Part shown: positions 21,297-31,097 of the stretch, piece by piece
How positions within the stretch are numbered: position 1 is the stretch's first letter
Layout of the letters: each line of letters opens with the position of its first letter
Translations under genes and position numbers: made by a program
Origin: Candidatus Protistibacter heckmannii
GTDB taxonomy: Bacteria > Pseudomonadota > Gammaproteobacteria > Burkholderiales > Burkholderiaceae
Direction of reading: 5' to 3'
Assembly (NCBI GenBank): GCA_025050535.1
Contig: JALBVF010000003.1
Location: 248,001 to 312,000, forward strand
DNA length: 64,000 nt
The notes under the pieces: generated by a model
What the model saw: only the letters and a program-made list of their open reading frames with translations
What the model was told of the DNA's origin: nothing
Database searches by the model: none

Positions 21297-22706
21297 TCAG
21301 GCGATGCGGCTGACGTCGACAAAATGACCTTCAATGGCGGCGGCCGCGGCCATCGCCGGGCTCACCAGATGGGTGCGGCCACCGGCGCCCTGGCGGCCTT
21401 CAAAATTGCGGTTTGAAGTGGAGGCGCAGCGCTCGCCCGGCTCGAGCCGGTCGGCGTTCATCGCCAGACACATCGAGCAGCCGGGCTCGCGCCATTCGAA
21501 GCCGGCCGCGGTGAACACCTTGTCCAGCCCCTCGCGCTCGGCCTGCTCCTTCACCAGACCGGAGCCGGGCACGACCATGGCGAGGCGCACGTTCGACGCG
21601 ACCCGCTTGCCCAGGCGCTGCACGACCTTGGCGGCGATGCGCAGGTCTTCGATGCGGCTGTTGGTGCAGGAGCCGATGAACACCTTGTCCACGTTGATGT
21701 TCTGCACCGGCGTGTTCGGCTCCAGGCCCATGTAATGCAGCGCGCGCTCCATGGCGCTGCGCTTGACGGGATCGCGCTCCCTCTCGGGATCGGGCACGCG
21801 GTCGTCCACACTGCCAACCATCTCGGGCGAGGTGCCCCAGGCGACCTGCGGGCGGATGTCCTCGGCGCAGAGCTCGACGGTGCAGTCGAACTGCGCGCCC
21901 GCGTCGGAATGCAGCGTGCGCCAGTAGGCGACGGCCTGCTGCAGCTCCAGGCCCTGCGGCGAGAAGGGGCGGTTCTTGACGTAGTCGATGGTGACGTCGT
22001 CCACGGCGACCAGGCCGGCGCGCGCCCCCGCCTCGATGGCCATGTTGCACACGGTCATGCGACCTTCCATGCTCAGCGAGCGGATGGCCGAGCCGGCGAA
22101 TTCGATGGTGTAGCCGGTGCCGCCGGCCGTGCCGATACGGCCGATGACGGCCAGCACGATGTCCTTGGCGCCGACGCCGGGCTTGAGCTGCCCTTCCACC
22201 GTGACCAGCAGGTTCTTGCTCTTCTTCATCAGCAGCGTCTGCGTGGCGAGCACGTGCTCGACTTCGGAGGTGCCGATGCCGAAGGCCAGCGCGCCGAAGG
22301 CGCCGTGGGTGCTGGTGTGCGAATCGCCGCAGACCACGGTCATGCCCGGCAGGGTGGCACCCTGCTCCGGCCCGATGACGTGGACGATGCCCTGGCGGCG
22401 GTCGTTCATCTTGAACTGGGTGATGCCGGTTTCATCGCAGTTCTTGTCCAGCGTGTCCACCTGCAAGCGCGAAACCGCGTCGGCGATGCCGGCCTTGCGG
22501 TCGGTGGTGGGCACGTTGTGGTCGGACACCGCCAGGTTGGCGGAAATGCGCCAGACCGGGCGCGAGGCGAGCTTCAGGCCTTCAAAGGCCTGCGGGCTGG
22601 TGACCTCGTGCAGCAGGTGGCGGTCAATATAGAGCGTTGCAGTGCCGTCCTCTTCGGTGTGCACCACGTGCTCTTGCCAGAGTTTGTCGTAAAGCGTCTG
22701 AGCCAT
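21297..22706 (-). CDS. leuC: 3-isopropylmalate dehydratase large subunit LeuC
   Basis: LeuC is the 4Fe-4S aconitase-type subunit that isomerises 2- to 3-isopropylmalate with LeuD. The 469-residue product holds the three cluster Cys in [13 protein letters not shown] and [11 protein letters not shown]. It also has the substrate loop [21 protein letters not shown] and the C-terminal [22 protein letters not shown]. It is the first gene of the leuCDB set, 151 bp after gltA. The gap contains strong stem-loops. The gene appears intact. Confidence 0.95.
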   Translation of the reverse strand: MAQTLYDKLWQEHVVHTEEDGTATLYIDRHLLHEVTSPQAFEGLKLASRPVWRISANLAVSDHNVPTTDRKAGIADAVSRLQVDTLDKNCDETGITQFKMNDRRQGIVHVIGPEQGATLPGMTVVCGDSHTSTHGAFGALAFGIGTSEVEHVLATQTLLMKKSKNLLVTVEGQLKPGVGAKDIVLAVIGRIGTAGGTGYTIEFAGSAIRSLSMEGRMTVCNMAIEAGARAGLVAVDDVTIDYVKNRPFSPQGLELQQAVAYWRTLHSDAGAQFDCTVELCAEDIRPQVAWGTSPEMVGSVDDRVPDPERERDPVKRSAMERALHYMGLEPNTPVQNINVDKVFIGSCTNSRIEDLRIAAKVVQRLGKRVASNVRLAMVVPGSGLVKEQAEREGLDKVFTAAGFEWREPGCSMCLAMNADRLEPGERCASTSNRNFEGRQGAGGRTHLVSPAMAAAAAIEGHFVDVSRIA

Positions 22707-22777
22707 GTGTAGCCGGAAATCGTTATTCGGTGTTGAGCCTGGAAAAAGTCCCTGTGGAACAAGGGATTATAAGACCC

Positions 22778-22812
22778 CCCCCCTGCGGAACCTGTCCGCA
22801 GGGGGGCTTTTT
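22778..22812. terminator. Strong GC stem-loop between gltA and leuC
   Basis: An 11-bp perfect stem (CCCCCCTGCGG / CCGCAGGGGGG) with a 7-nt loop is followed on the plus strand by C and five T. On the minus strand, the direction of gltA and leuC, the run after the stem is only GGTCTTATAAT, so termination there would be weaker. The minus strand then carries a small hairpin (TCCCT/AGGGA) followed by five T. It may end the gltA transcript or act as a leuC leader structure. Confidence 0.6.
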
Positions 22813-22857
22813 AACCTCGCGCCGCGGGCAGGAAGCCAGCGCGTCTGCCGGGCCCGT

Positions 22858-24168
<1,311 letters not shown>

Positions 24169-24221
24169 TGCGATTCCTTAAGGAGCAGTTTAGTGGGTGG
24201 GCAGGTTCTGGAAACTTGAAA

Positions 24222-24491
24222 CTAAGCGGTGCGCAACAGCGTCAGCACATGGCGGATTTCAGCCGTATCCAACTCGTCCCGCGGCTCCCGGCGCGCCATC
24301 AGCAGATCCATCAGATCGTTGTCGCTCAGATCAAGCAGCACGGTCAGCGAGGCGACGTCGTCGTCGCTCAGGTCGGCTTCATGGCGGCGGAAGAACCGCT
24401 CGAAAAAAAGGTCGTTCTCCAGCAAGCCGCGCCGCGCGCGCCAGCGCAAACGGGCGCGCTTGTGCGGATCGGCTTGATGGGATAGCTCCAT
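24222..24491 (-). CDS. sdhE: Succinate dehydrogenase flavinylation factor SdhE
   Basis: SdhE is a small cytosolic protein that helps attach FAD covalently to SdhA. The 89-residue product has the family motif RGLLEND (R-G-x-x-E, about residues 21-27), then LFFERFFRRH and the helix-rich acidic C-terminus. It lies 22 bp after sdhB and 53 bp before gltA. This placement and length match the Burkholderiales sdhCDAB-sdhE-gltA operon. Confidence 0.93.
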   Translation of the reverse strand: MELSHQADPHKRARLRWRARRGLLENDLFFERFFRRHEADLSDDDVASLTVLLDLSDNDLMDLLMARREPRDELDTAEIRHVLTLLRTA

Positions 24492-24513
24492 GACAGGCCT
24501 GGCGGAGCCGCGC

Positions 24514-25221
24514 TTACACCGCGCGGCGCACCATCAGTTCCTTGATCTTGCCGATCGCCTTGGTGGGGTTCAGACCCTTTGGGCAGACGTCCACGCAGTT
24601 CATGATCGTGTGGCAGCGGAACAGACGGTAGGGGTCTTCCAGATTGTCCAGGCGCTCGCCGGTGGCCTGGTCGCGGCTGTCGGCGATGAAGCGGTAGGCC
24701 TGCAGCAGGCCGGCCGGGCCGACGAACTTGTCCGGGTTCCACCAGAACGAGGGGCAGGAAGTCGAGCACGAGGCGCACAAGATGCACTCGTACAGGCCGT
24801 CGAGCTCCTCGCGCTCCTCTGGCGACTGCAGACGCTCCTTCTCGGGCGGCAGCGTGTCGTTGACGAGGTAGGGCTTGATCGACTCGTACTGCTTGAAGAA
24901 GTTGGTCATGTCCACGATCAGGTCGCGCACCACGGTCAGGCCGGGGAGCGGACGCAGGACGATCTTCTTGGGCAGGGTGCGCAGATTGGTCAGGCACGCG
25001 AGGCCGTTCTTGCCGTTGATGTTCATCGCATCCGAACCGCACACGCCTTCGCGGCAGGAACGGCGGAAGGAGATGGACTCGTCCTGCTTCTTGAGCTTGA
25101 GCAGGGCGTCGAGCAGCATGCGCTCGTTGCCCTCGAGCTCGATCTCGTAGGTCTGCATGCGCGGCGCGGCGTCGACGTCCGGGTCGTAGCGGTAAATTTC
25201 GAAGGTTCTGATTTCACTCAT
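24514..25221 (-). CDS. sdhB: Succinate dehydrogenase iron-sulfur subunit SdhB
   Basis: SdhB carries electrons from SdhA flavin to quinone through three clusters. The 235-residue product shows the 2Fe-2S ligands (CREGVCGSDAMNINGKNGLAC, split here as CREGVCGSD and NGLAC), the 4Fe-4S set CILCASCSTSCP and the 3Fe-4S set CHTIMNCVDVCPKGLNP. It follows sdhA by 15 bp. All cluster ligands are present. Confidence 0.96.
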   Translation of the reverse strand: MSEIRTFEIYRYDPDVDAAPRMQTYEIELEGNERMLLDALLKLKKQDESISFRRSCREGVCGSDAMNINGKNGLACLTNLRTLPKKIVLRPLPGLTVVRDLIVDMTNFFKQYESIKPYLVNDTLPPEKERLQSPEEREELDGLYECILCASCSTSCPSFWWNPDKFVGPAGLLQAYRFIADSRDQATGERLDNLEDPYRLFRCHTIMNCVDVCPKGLNPTKAIGKIKELMVRRAV

Positions 25222-25236
25222 CGCTTGCTCGCTTGC

Positions 25237-27015
25237 TTAGAAAGTACGGACCTTGGGAGGCACCGATTCGACGGTCAGGGGCTGCATCTTCACCGGCTTG
25301 CAGTCGATGCGGTCGCCTTCGCTGTACCAGAGGGTGTGCTTCATCCAGTTGGCGTCGTCGCGCTCCGGATAGTCGTCCACGGCGTGGGCGCCGCGGCTTT
25401 CCGTGCGGTTCGCGGCCGACTTGATCGTGGCGCGCGCGGCCTCGATCAGGTTGGCCAGCTCCAGCGCTTCCACGCGGGCCGTGTTGAACACCTTGGACTT
25501 GTCCTTGAGGTGGATGTTGTTGGCGCGCTCGGTCACCTCGGCGATCTGCGTCACGCCTTCGTTCAGGATGGCCTGGGTGCGGAACACGCCGGCGTGCGCC
25601 TGCATGGTCTTGCGGATGTCGTTGGCCACATCCTGGGTGTATTCGCCCGAGGTCGAGCTGTCGAGCTTGGCCAGACGCGAGAGGGTGAAGTCGGCCGCGT
25701 CCTTGGGCAGGGGCTTGTACTCCTTGGCCTTGAGCGCGGTGGCGACGATGTGGTTGCCGGCCGCGCGGCCGAAGACCACCAGGTCGAGCAGCGAGTTGGT
25801 GCCCAGGCGGTTGGCGCCGTGCACCGACACGCAGGAGCATTCGCCCACGGCGTAGAAGCCGTTGACGATCTCGTTGGGATTGCCGTTCTTGGGAATGACG
25901 ACCTGACCGTGGATGTTCGTCGGGATGCCGCCCATCTGATAGTGGATGGTGGGCACGACTGGGATCGGCTCCTTGGTCACGTCGACGTTGGCGAAGTTGA
26001 CGCCGATCTCGTAGACCGAGGGTAGGCGCTTGTGGATGGTCTCCGCGCCCAGGTGGGTCATGTCGAGCAGGACGTAGTCCTTGTTCGGACCGCAGCCGCG
26101 GCCTTCCTTGATCTCCTGGTCCATGGAGCGCGAGACGAAGTCGCGCGGCGCCAGGTCCTTGAGCGTGGGCGCATAGCGCTCCATGAAGCGTTCGCCGTTG
26201 GAGTTGCGCAGGATCGCACCCTCGCCGCGGCAGCCTTCGGTCAGCAGCACGCCCGCACCGGCCACGCCGGTCGGGTGGAACTGCCAGAACTCCATGTCTT
26301 CCAGGGGCACGCCGGCGCGCGCCGCCATGCCCAGGCCGTCGCCGGTGTTGATGAAGGCATTGGTCGAAGCAGCGTAGATGCGGCCCGCGCCGCCGGTGGC
26401 GAACAGGGTGCACTTGGCTTCGAGGATATGCACGTCGCCGGTTTCCATTTCCAGCGAGGTCACGCCGACCACGTCACCCTCGGCGTCGCGGATCAGGTCC
26501 AGCGCCATCCATTCGACGAAGAAGTGGGTCTTGGCGCGCACGTTGCGCTGATACAGCGTGTGCAGCAGCGCGTGGCCGGTGCGGTCGGCGGCGGCGCAGG
26601 CGCGTTGCACGGGCTTCTCGCCGTAGTTCTCGGTGTGGCCGCCGAAGGGACGCTGATAGATCGTGCCGTCGGGGTTGCGGTCGAATGGCATGCCGAAGTG
26701 CTCAAGCTCGTAGACGACCCTGGGCGCCTCGCGGCACATGAATTCGATGGCATCCTGGTCGCCGAGCCAGTCGGAACCCTTGATGGTGTCGTAGAAGTGG
26801 TAGTGCCAGTTGTCCTCGCTCATGTTGCCCAGCGAGGCGCCGATGCCGCCCTGCGCCGCCACGGTGTGGGAGCGGGTCGGGAACACTTTCGAGAGCACCG
26901 CCACGTTCAGGCCCGCTTCGGACAGCTGAAGCGCAGCGCGCATGCCAGAGCCACCCGCGCCGACGATCACCACGTCGAAGCGCCGGTGCGGCAGGCAGGT
27001 CTTGATTGCTGCCAT
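25237..27015 (-). CDS. sdhA: Succinate dehydrogenase flavoprotein subunit SdhA
   Basis: SdhA oxidises succinate to fumarate with covalently bound FAD on the cytoplasmic face of the inner membrane. The 592-residue product has the FAD loop VIVGAGGSGMRAALQLSEAG, the FAD-linking His in TRSHTVAAQGGI, the catalytic region GCRGEGAILRNSNGERFM and the C-terminal RTESRGAHAVDDYPERDD. It starts 3 bp after the sdhD stop. It appears intact. Confidence 0.96.
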   Translation of the reverse strand: MAAIKTCLPHRRFDVVIVGAGGSGMRAALQLSEAGLNVAVLSKVFPTRSHTVAAQGGIGASLGNMSEDNWHYHFYDTIKGSDWLGDQDAIEFMCREAPRVVYELEHFGMPFDRNPDGTIYQRPFGGHTENYGEKPVQRACAAADRTGHALLHTLYQRNVRAKTHFFVEWMALDLIRDAEGDVVGVTSLEMETGDVHILEAKCTLFATGGAGRIYAASTNAFINTGDGLGMAARAGVPLEDMEFWQFHPTGVAGAGVLLTEGCRGEGAILRNSNGERFMERYAPTLKDLAPRDFVSRSMDQEIKEGRGCGPNKDYVLLDMTHLGAETIHKRLPSVYEIGVNFANVDVTKEPIPVVPTIHYQMGGIPTNIHGQVVIPKNGNPNEIVNGFYAVGECSCVSVHGANRLGTNSLLDLVVFGRAAGNHIVATALKAKEYKPLPKDAADFTLSRLAKLDSSTSGEYTQDVANDIRKTMQAHAGVFRTQAILNEGVTQIAEVTERANNIHLKDKSKVFNTARVEALELANLIEAARATIKSAANRTESRGAHAVDDYPERDDANWMKHTLWYSEGDRIDCKPVKMQPLTVESVPPKVRTF

Positions 27016-27018
27016 GTA

Positions 27019-27384
27019 TTACACCCTCCAGAGTATCTGTGCCGCGTACGCCGCGCAGCCGATCAGCCACAGCGAGCTCAGGACCTGCAGGAGCAGGCGC
27101 ACGCCGACCGGCTTGATGTAGTCCATCCAAATGTCGCGCACGCCGATCCAGGCATGGTACAGCAGCGAGAAGATCGCCAGGAAGCTGATCACCTTCATCC
27201 ACTGGTTCGCGAAGAGACCCGCCCAGCTGTCATACGAGAAATCCGGCGCAAGCAGATAGGACGCCAGCAGGATCACGGTGTAGACCGCCATGATCACCGC
27301 GGTGATGCGCTGCGCCAGCCATTCCTTCATGCCGTAGTGCGCGCCTACGACGAGGCGCTTGCGACCGATGTTTTGATTCGCCAT
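27019..27384 (-). CDS. sdhD: Succinate dehydrogenase membrane anchor SdhD
   Basis: SdhD is one of two small hydrophobic subunits that bind heme b and quinone and hold SdhAB on the membrane. The 121-residue product has three membrane spans (about 30-50, 60-80 and 95-118). SLLYHAWIGVRDIWMDYIKP contains the likely heme-ligand His and the quinone-site region. It is placed between sdhC (10 bp) and sdhA (3 bp). It appears intact. Confidence 0.92.
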   Translation of the reverse strand: MANQNIGRKRLVVGAHYGMKEWLAQRITAVIMAVYTVILLASYLLAPDFSYDSWAGLFANQWMKVISFLAIFSLLYHAWIGVRDIWMDYIKPVGVRLLLQVLSSLWLIGCAAYAAQILWRV

Positions 27385-27394
27385 TTGTGACTCC

Positions 27395-27805
27395 TTAGAA
27401 CAGGCCGAACAGACGCGCGCCGAACACCGCCGTCAGCAGCAGGCTGACGATCAGCACCGTCACCGCCGACTTCTGCGCGGAGACCTTGTCCAGGCCGATG
27501 TGCAGGTCCAGGAGCAGGAAGCGGATGCCGGCGCAGAAGTGGTGCAGATACGACCAGATCAGACCGAGGACCACGACCTTGACCAGGACGTTGTCCATCA
27601 TCGCGCTTAATTTCGCGTAGCTGACTTCCGAAGTCAGGCTCTGTTCGAACAGATAGAGCAAGAAGGGCAGGAGCAGGAACAGAGCGCCGCCGCTGGCGCG
27701 GTGCAGAATCGACACCTTGCCGGCCCAGGGCAGCCGGTAATTGGCGAGCTGTGCGACGTTGATATTCCGGAATTCCGGCCTGGCTTTTTTGACGGCTTCT
27801 GCCAT
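27395..27805 (-). CDS. sdhC: Succinate dehydrogenase cytochrome b556 subunit SdhC
   Basis: SdhC is the other membrane anchor. The 136-residue product has the N-terminal signature RPEFRNINVAQLANYRLPW and the hallmark ILHRASGGALF, followed by SYLHHFCAGIRFLLLDLHIG with the conserved heme His. There are three membrane spans (about 30-50, 68-90 and 108-130). It is the first sdh gene. The 191-bp gap upstream (27806-27996) to gntR must hold the sdh promoter; I see no clear -35/-10 pair or operator palindrome there. Confidence 0.93.
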   Translation of the reverse strand: MAEAVKKARPEFRNINVAQLANYRLPWAGKVSILHRASGGALFLLLPFLLYLFEQSLTSEVSYAKLSAMMDNVLVKVVVLGLIWSYLHHFCAGIRFLLLDLHIGLDKVSAQKSAVTVLIVSLLLTAVFGARLFGLF

Positions 27806-27996
27806 GCGCGACCTCGTAGAACGATTAAAGCGGTTTAGTCATTATTTTTATTGCCGCAGGCTGCGACCCAGGCAGCGGTAAACCCCTACAGCAAAATTAC
27901 GAATTCTAGCGCCAATATGAACTTCATGCGCTGCATCATCTTTGATTTCTACATGATTGTCGTCTTCGTTTTACCCTGCGAAATGCAACCCGACAA

Positions 27997-28764
27997 TCAG
28001 TTCAAATTGTTCTGGTAAAAGTGCCGGCTCGTCACGTACAGGCCGCGGCGCAATTCCACCGACTTGTCGCCGTAGGTGAAGGACACGCGCTCGACAGAGA
28101 GCAAGGGTGAGCCGGCCGGCACAGCCAGCAGCTCGGCGCTGGCCGCGTCGGCGCCCACGGCGCGGATGCGTTCCTGCGCCCGCACCATGTGCACCCCGAA
28201 TTCCGTCTCGAACAGCGCGTACAGCGGCCCCTTCCATTCGGTGAGGCGCTCCGCGCTCAAACCCTTGAAGATATTCGCCGGCAGCCAGATTTCCTCCAGC
28301 ACCGTGGGCTCCGGCGCCAGAAACAGCAGGCGACGGATCTGCACCACGCCGTCGCCGGGCTTCAGGTCGAGCATGCGGGCGACCTCGGCCGGCGCGCGCT
28401 GGCGCTTGCAATCGAGCACGCGGCGGGTGGAGGGATAGCGGGGCTGGTCCTCGTTTGGCTTGAGACTGAGAAAGCGGTACTGGGCCTGGTCTTCGTGGTG
28501 GGTGGCAACGAAGGTGCCCTTGCCCTGGCGGCGCACGACGAGGTTTTCGGCGGCCAGCTCGTCGATCGCCTTGCGGACCGTACCTTGGCTGACTTTGAAG
28601 CGGGCCGCCAGCTCGACTTCGCTGGGAATCAATTCGCCCGGCTTCCATTCGCTTGCCTGCAGACTTTGCATGATCAAGGCCTTGATCTGTTGATAAAGCG
28701 GGCTGAATGTCGGCGGATTCAAGGCTGGAGACGCATTATTGATCCGGCAGGAAGAAGTTTTCAT
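27997..28764 (-). CDS. GntR/HutC-family regulator with IS-derived start
   Basis: This is a transcription factor with an N-terminal winged helix (about residues 20-88; SPLYQQIKALIMQSL and VSQGTVRKAIDELAAENLVVRRQGKGTFV) and a C-terminal UTRA effector domain (about 100-245). It lies upstream of sdhC and is divergent from mdh, so it probably controls TCA genes (inference). The first 9 codons (MKTSSCRIN) come from the end of the adjacent IS element, and the ATG at 28764 overlaps the transposase stop as ATGA. Without the IS the frame would extend upstream to a possible TTG start at 29904. The HTH itself is complete, so the protein may still work if expressed from the IS. Confidence 0.8.
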   Translation of the reverse strand: MKTSSCRINNASPALNPPTFSPLYQQIKALIMQSLQASEWKPGELIPSEVELAARFKVSQGTVRKAIDELAAENLVVRRQGKGTFVATHHEDQAQYRFLSLKPNEDQPRYPSTRRVLDCKRQRAPAEVARMLDLKPGDGVVQIRRLLFLAPEPTVLEEIWLPANIFKGLSAERLTEWKGPLYALFETEFGVHMVRAQERIRAVGADAASAELLAVPAGSPLLSVERVSFTYGDKSVELRRGLYVTSRHFYQNNLN

Positions 28765-29861
28765 GAGGTGTATTTGACGCAGGGATCCTGGAAGTAGGAT
28801 TTCATGCGTTCGAGATGGGTTTCGATGAACGCCATATGGTTCTTTGCTGCGGCGTGTAATTTGGCCTTTGTTATGACGGGGACTCGTGTGCTGATGACAT
28901 GTTTCAGGTCGGCGTTGAGTCGCTCATCCGGATTGAGCTCCGGGCTGTAGCTGGGCAGGTAAAAGACTTCGATGTCGGCTTGGTGCTCGGCAAGCCATGC
29001 CTTGACCGGCTTGCAGTGATGCACGCCGAGGTTGTCGAGGATCAGGAACACTTTCTTGCCCGCGCGCTTGCCATCGGCCACCAGCGCCTCGAAGAGCTCG
29101 ATGAGCTTCTCGTGGTTAAAGGCACCATCGATGATCATCCAGCTTGCCTTGCCCTGATTGGTCACCGTGGAAATCATCGACAGCTTCTGTCGCGTACCTC
29201 TAACCGCCATCGTGACCGGGGTTTGCCCTTTGGGAGCATAACTGCGGCTCCGAACATCCGTATTCACCAACGCGGTTTCGTCACCCCAGTGAGTCTCGCC
29301 ACCTTTGGCCTTGGCACGCTTCTCGATGGCCGGATACTCCTGATCGATCCACTGCTTGACAGCCTCCGGTCGCTGTTCGTAAGCGCGCTTGATCGGCTTT
29401 TTCGGCGTGAAACCCCAGCGCTTGAGGTAGTCTCCGACCGCACGTATTGAGAGTCTGAACGCGTATTCCTGTTCGATGAACAGCATGATCGCGCCTCGCG
29501 TCCAGAGCGCAGATTCCATCTTCAACTGCTCCGGACGTTTGTCGCAGATCGTGCGCCGGATTGCTTCTTCTTGATCCGCATTCAGCCGTCTTCCGTCTCC
29601 TGGCGTACGAGCTTGTGGGTGCGGCTTCAGGGCCGCCGCGCTCCCTTCTTCATAGAGATCGATGGCCAGTCGAGCCGCCGGGTAACTCAGCCCTGTCAAC
29701 TCCGCGATGGCCATGACTCCGTATCCCTTCCGATGCAACCTCACGACCTGCTTTCGCCTCTCGTGCAGTTGCTCCAGTTTCTGGTATCGAGCGTCTTCTT
29801 TTTCTATGCCAATTCGATGCCAGAAATGATAATAAGCTCAATCTTTATATTGCCGCATCAA
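28739..29861 (-). mobile_element. IS630-family insertion sequence, copy A (1123 bp)
   Basis: The ends are defined by comparison with the second copy. The left end is TTGATCCGGCA and the complemented right end is TTGATGCGGCA. It is flanked by TA at 28737-28738 and 29862-29863, the TA target duplication typical of IS630/Tc1-mariner elements. It carries one transposase gene on the minus strand. It lies in the 5' end of gntR, between the gene body and the mdh-side regulatory region. Confidence 0.93.
28761..29744 (-). CDS. IS630-family DDE transposase (copy A)
   Basis: This transposase has an N-terminal helix-turn-helix ([20 protein letters not shown]), a winged-helix 33 domain ([20 protein letters not shown]) and a DDE superfamily catalytic domain. 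The acidic residues are in [21 protein letters not shown] and [15 protein letters not shown]. The annotated GTG start (29744) gives 327 residues. The frame is open further upstream ([16 protein letters not shown]), so translation may begin earlier at a non-ATG codon. The stop overlaps the chimeric gntR start (ATGA). No disabling change is visible. Confidence 0.93.
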   Translation of the reverse strand: MRLHRKGYGVMAIAELTGLSYPAARLAIDLYEEGSAAALKPHPQARTPGDGRRLNADQEEAIRRTICDKRPEQLKMESALWTRGAIMLFIEQEYAFRLSIRAVGDYLKRWGFTPKKPIKRAYEQRPEAVKQWIDQEYPAIEKRAKAKGGETHWGDETALVNTDVRSRSYAPKGQTPVTMAVRGTRQKLSMISTVTNQGKASWMIIDGAFNHEKLIELFEALVADGKRAGKKVFLILDNLGVHHCKPVKAWLAEHQADIEVFYLPSYSPELNPDERLNADLKHVISTRVPVITKAKLHAAAKNHMAFIETHLERMKSYFQDPCVKYTS

Positions 29862-29994
29862 TAGCCGCCTGCGCAGAAAAATCTACCGCGGACGCAGTCT
29901 TCAATGACTGAATCGACGAAATATGTCGATTTCACCATAAAAGCGCACTCCGCGTCCAGATGGCTTTGTCACATCATGCATCTTATATCATATT

Positions 29995-30008
29995 GTCTTA
30001 TATAAGAC
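29995..30008. promoter_or_regulatory. Candidate GntR-type operator upstream of mdh
   Basis: GTCTTATATAAGAC is a perfect 14-bp palindrome, the usual form of GntR-family operators, about 10 bp upstream of the mdh -35 box. A degenerate partner (ATCTTATATCAT) begins about 15 bp before it. Before the IS insertion this would have been the shared gntR-mdh control region. Confidence 0.55.
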
Positions 30009-30018
30009 ACAAGAATAG

Positions 30019-30047
30019 TTGACGTAATGAAATTAGCGTCATAAACT
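30019..30047 (+). promoter_or_regulatory. Probable sigma-70 promoter of mdh
   Basis: TTGACG (30019-30024), a 17-bp spacer and TAAACT (30042-30047) lie 53 bp before the mdh ATG. CGGAGA about 9 nt before the ATG serves as the ribosome site. The remaining sequence at 29862-30100 is non-coding. Confidence 0.6.
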
Positions 30048-30100
30048 TGCGCGAAAATTTGAGACAATTGCTGTCTTTTTGAAAACTCGGAGATCTTCAA

Positions 30101-31090
30101 ATGGCAAAAGCCCCCTTGCGTGTCGCCGTCACCGGCGCCGCCGGCCAAATCGGTTATTCCCTGCTGTTCCGCATCGCCAATGGCGACATGCTCGGCAAGG
30201 ACCAGCCGGTGATTCTGCAGCTTCTCGAAATTCCCGACGAGAAGGCGCAAAAGGCGCTCAAGGGCGTCATGATGGAAATCGACGACTGCGCCTTCCCGCT
30301 GCTGGCCGGCATGACCGCCCACAGCGATCCTCTGACCGCGTTCAAGGACATCGACTTCGCCCTGCTCGTCGGCGCCCGTCCCCGCGGCCCTGGCATGGAG
30401 CGCAAGGACCTGCTCTCGGCCAACGCCCAGATCTTCACCGCGCAAGGCAAGGCCTTGAACCAGGTCGCCAGCCGCAACGTCAAGGTGCTCGTGGTCGGCA
30501 ACCCCGCCAACACCAACGCCTACATCGCCATGAAGTCCGCGCCGGACTTGCCCAAGAAGAACTTCACCGCGATGCTGCGCCTGGACCACAACCGCGCGCT
30601 CTCGCAGCTCGCCGCCAAGACCGGAAAGGCCGTGGCCGACATCGAGAAGCTCGTCGTCTGGGGCAACCACAGCCCGACCATGTATCCCGACCACCGTTTC
30701 GCCACCGTCGGCGGCCAGTCCGTCAAGGCGCTGGTGAACGACGACGTCTGGAACCGCGAAACCTTCCTCCCCACCGTGGGCAAGCGCGGCGCCGCAATCA
30801 TCGAAGCGCGCGGCCTGTCCTCCGCCGCCTCGGCCGCTAACGCCGCCATCGACCACATGCGCGACTGGCACCTGGGCACCAACGGCAAGTGGGTCACCAT
30901 GGGTATCCCCTCGGACGGCTCCTACGGCATTCCTCAAGACGTGATGTATGGCTTCCCGGTCATCGTCACCAACGGCGAGTACAAACTCATCGAAGACCTG
31001 GAGATCGACGCCTTCTCGCGCGAGCGTATGGACTTCACGCTCAAGGAACTGCTGGAAGAGAAGGACGGCGTGGCCCACCTCCTGGGCTGA
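30101..31090 (+). CDS. mdh: Malate dehydrogenase (NAD) Mdh
   Basis: Mdh interconverts malate and oxaloacetate in the TCA cycle. The 329-residue product is of the cytosolic-type proteobacterial family. It has the NAD loop [20 protein letters not shown], the substrate Arg in [14 protein letters not shown], the [10 protein letters not shown] segment, catalytic [12 protein letters not shown] and the active-site His in [12 protein letters not shown]. It is the first gene of a plus-strand TCA-related run and divergent from gntR. It appears intact. Confidence 0.95.
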   Translation: MAKAPLRVAVTGAAGQIGYSLLFRIANGDMLGKDQPVILQLLEIPDEKAQKALKGVMMEIDDCAFPLLAGMTAHSDPLTAFKDIDFALLVGARPRGPGMERKDLLSANAQIFTAQGKALNQVASRNVKVLVVGNPANTNAYIAMKSAPDLPKKNFTAMLRLDHNRALSQLAAKTGKAVADIEKLVVWGNHSPTMYPDHRFATVGGQSVKALVNDDVWNRETFLPTVGKRGAAIIEARGLSSAASAANAAIDHMRDWHLGTNGKWVTMGIPSDGSYGIPQDVMYGFPVIVTNGEYKLIEDLEIDAFSRERMDFTLKELLEEKDGVAHLLG

Positions 31091-31097
31091 TACGCAC

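Noticed and set aside
27806-27996. A copy of the mdh-type palindromic operator upstream of sdhC
   Set aside because: No GTCTTATATAAGAC-like sequence is present in this gap, so direct control of sdh by the same site is not supported here.
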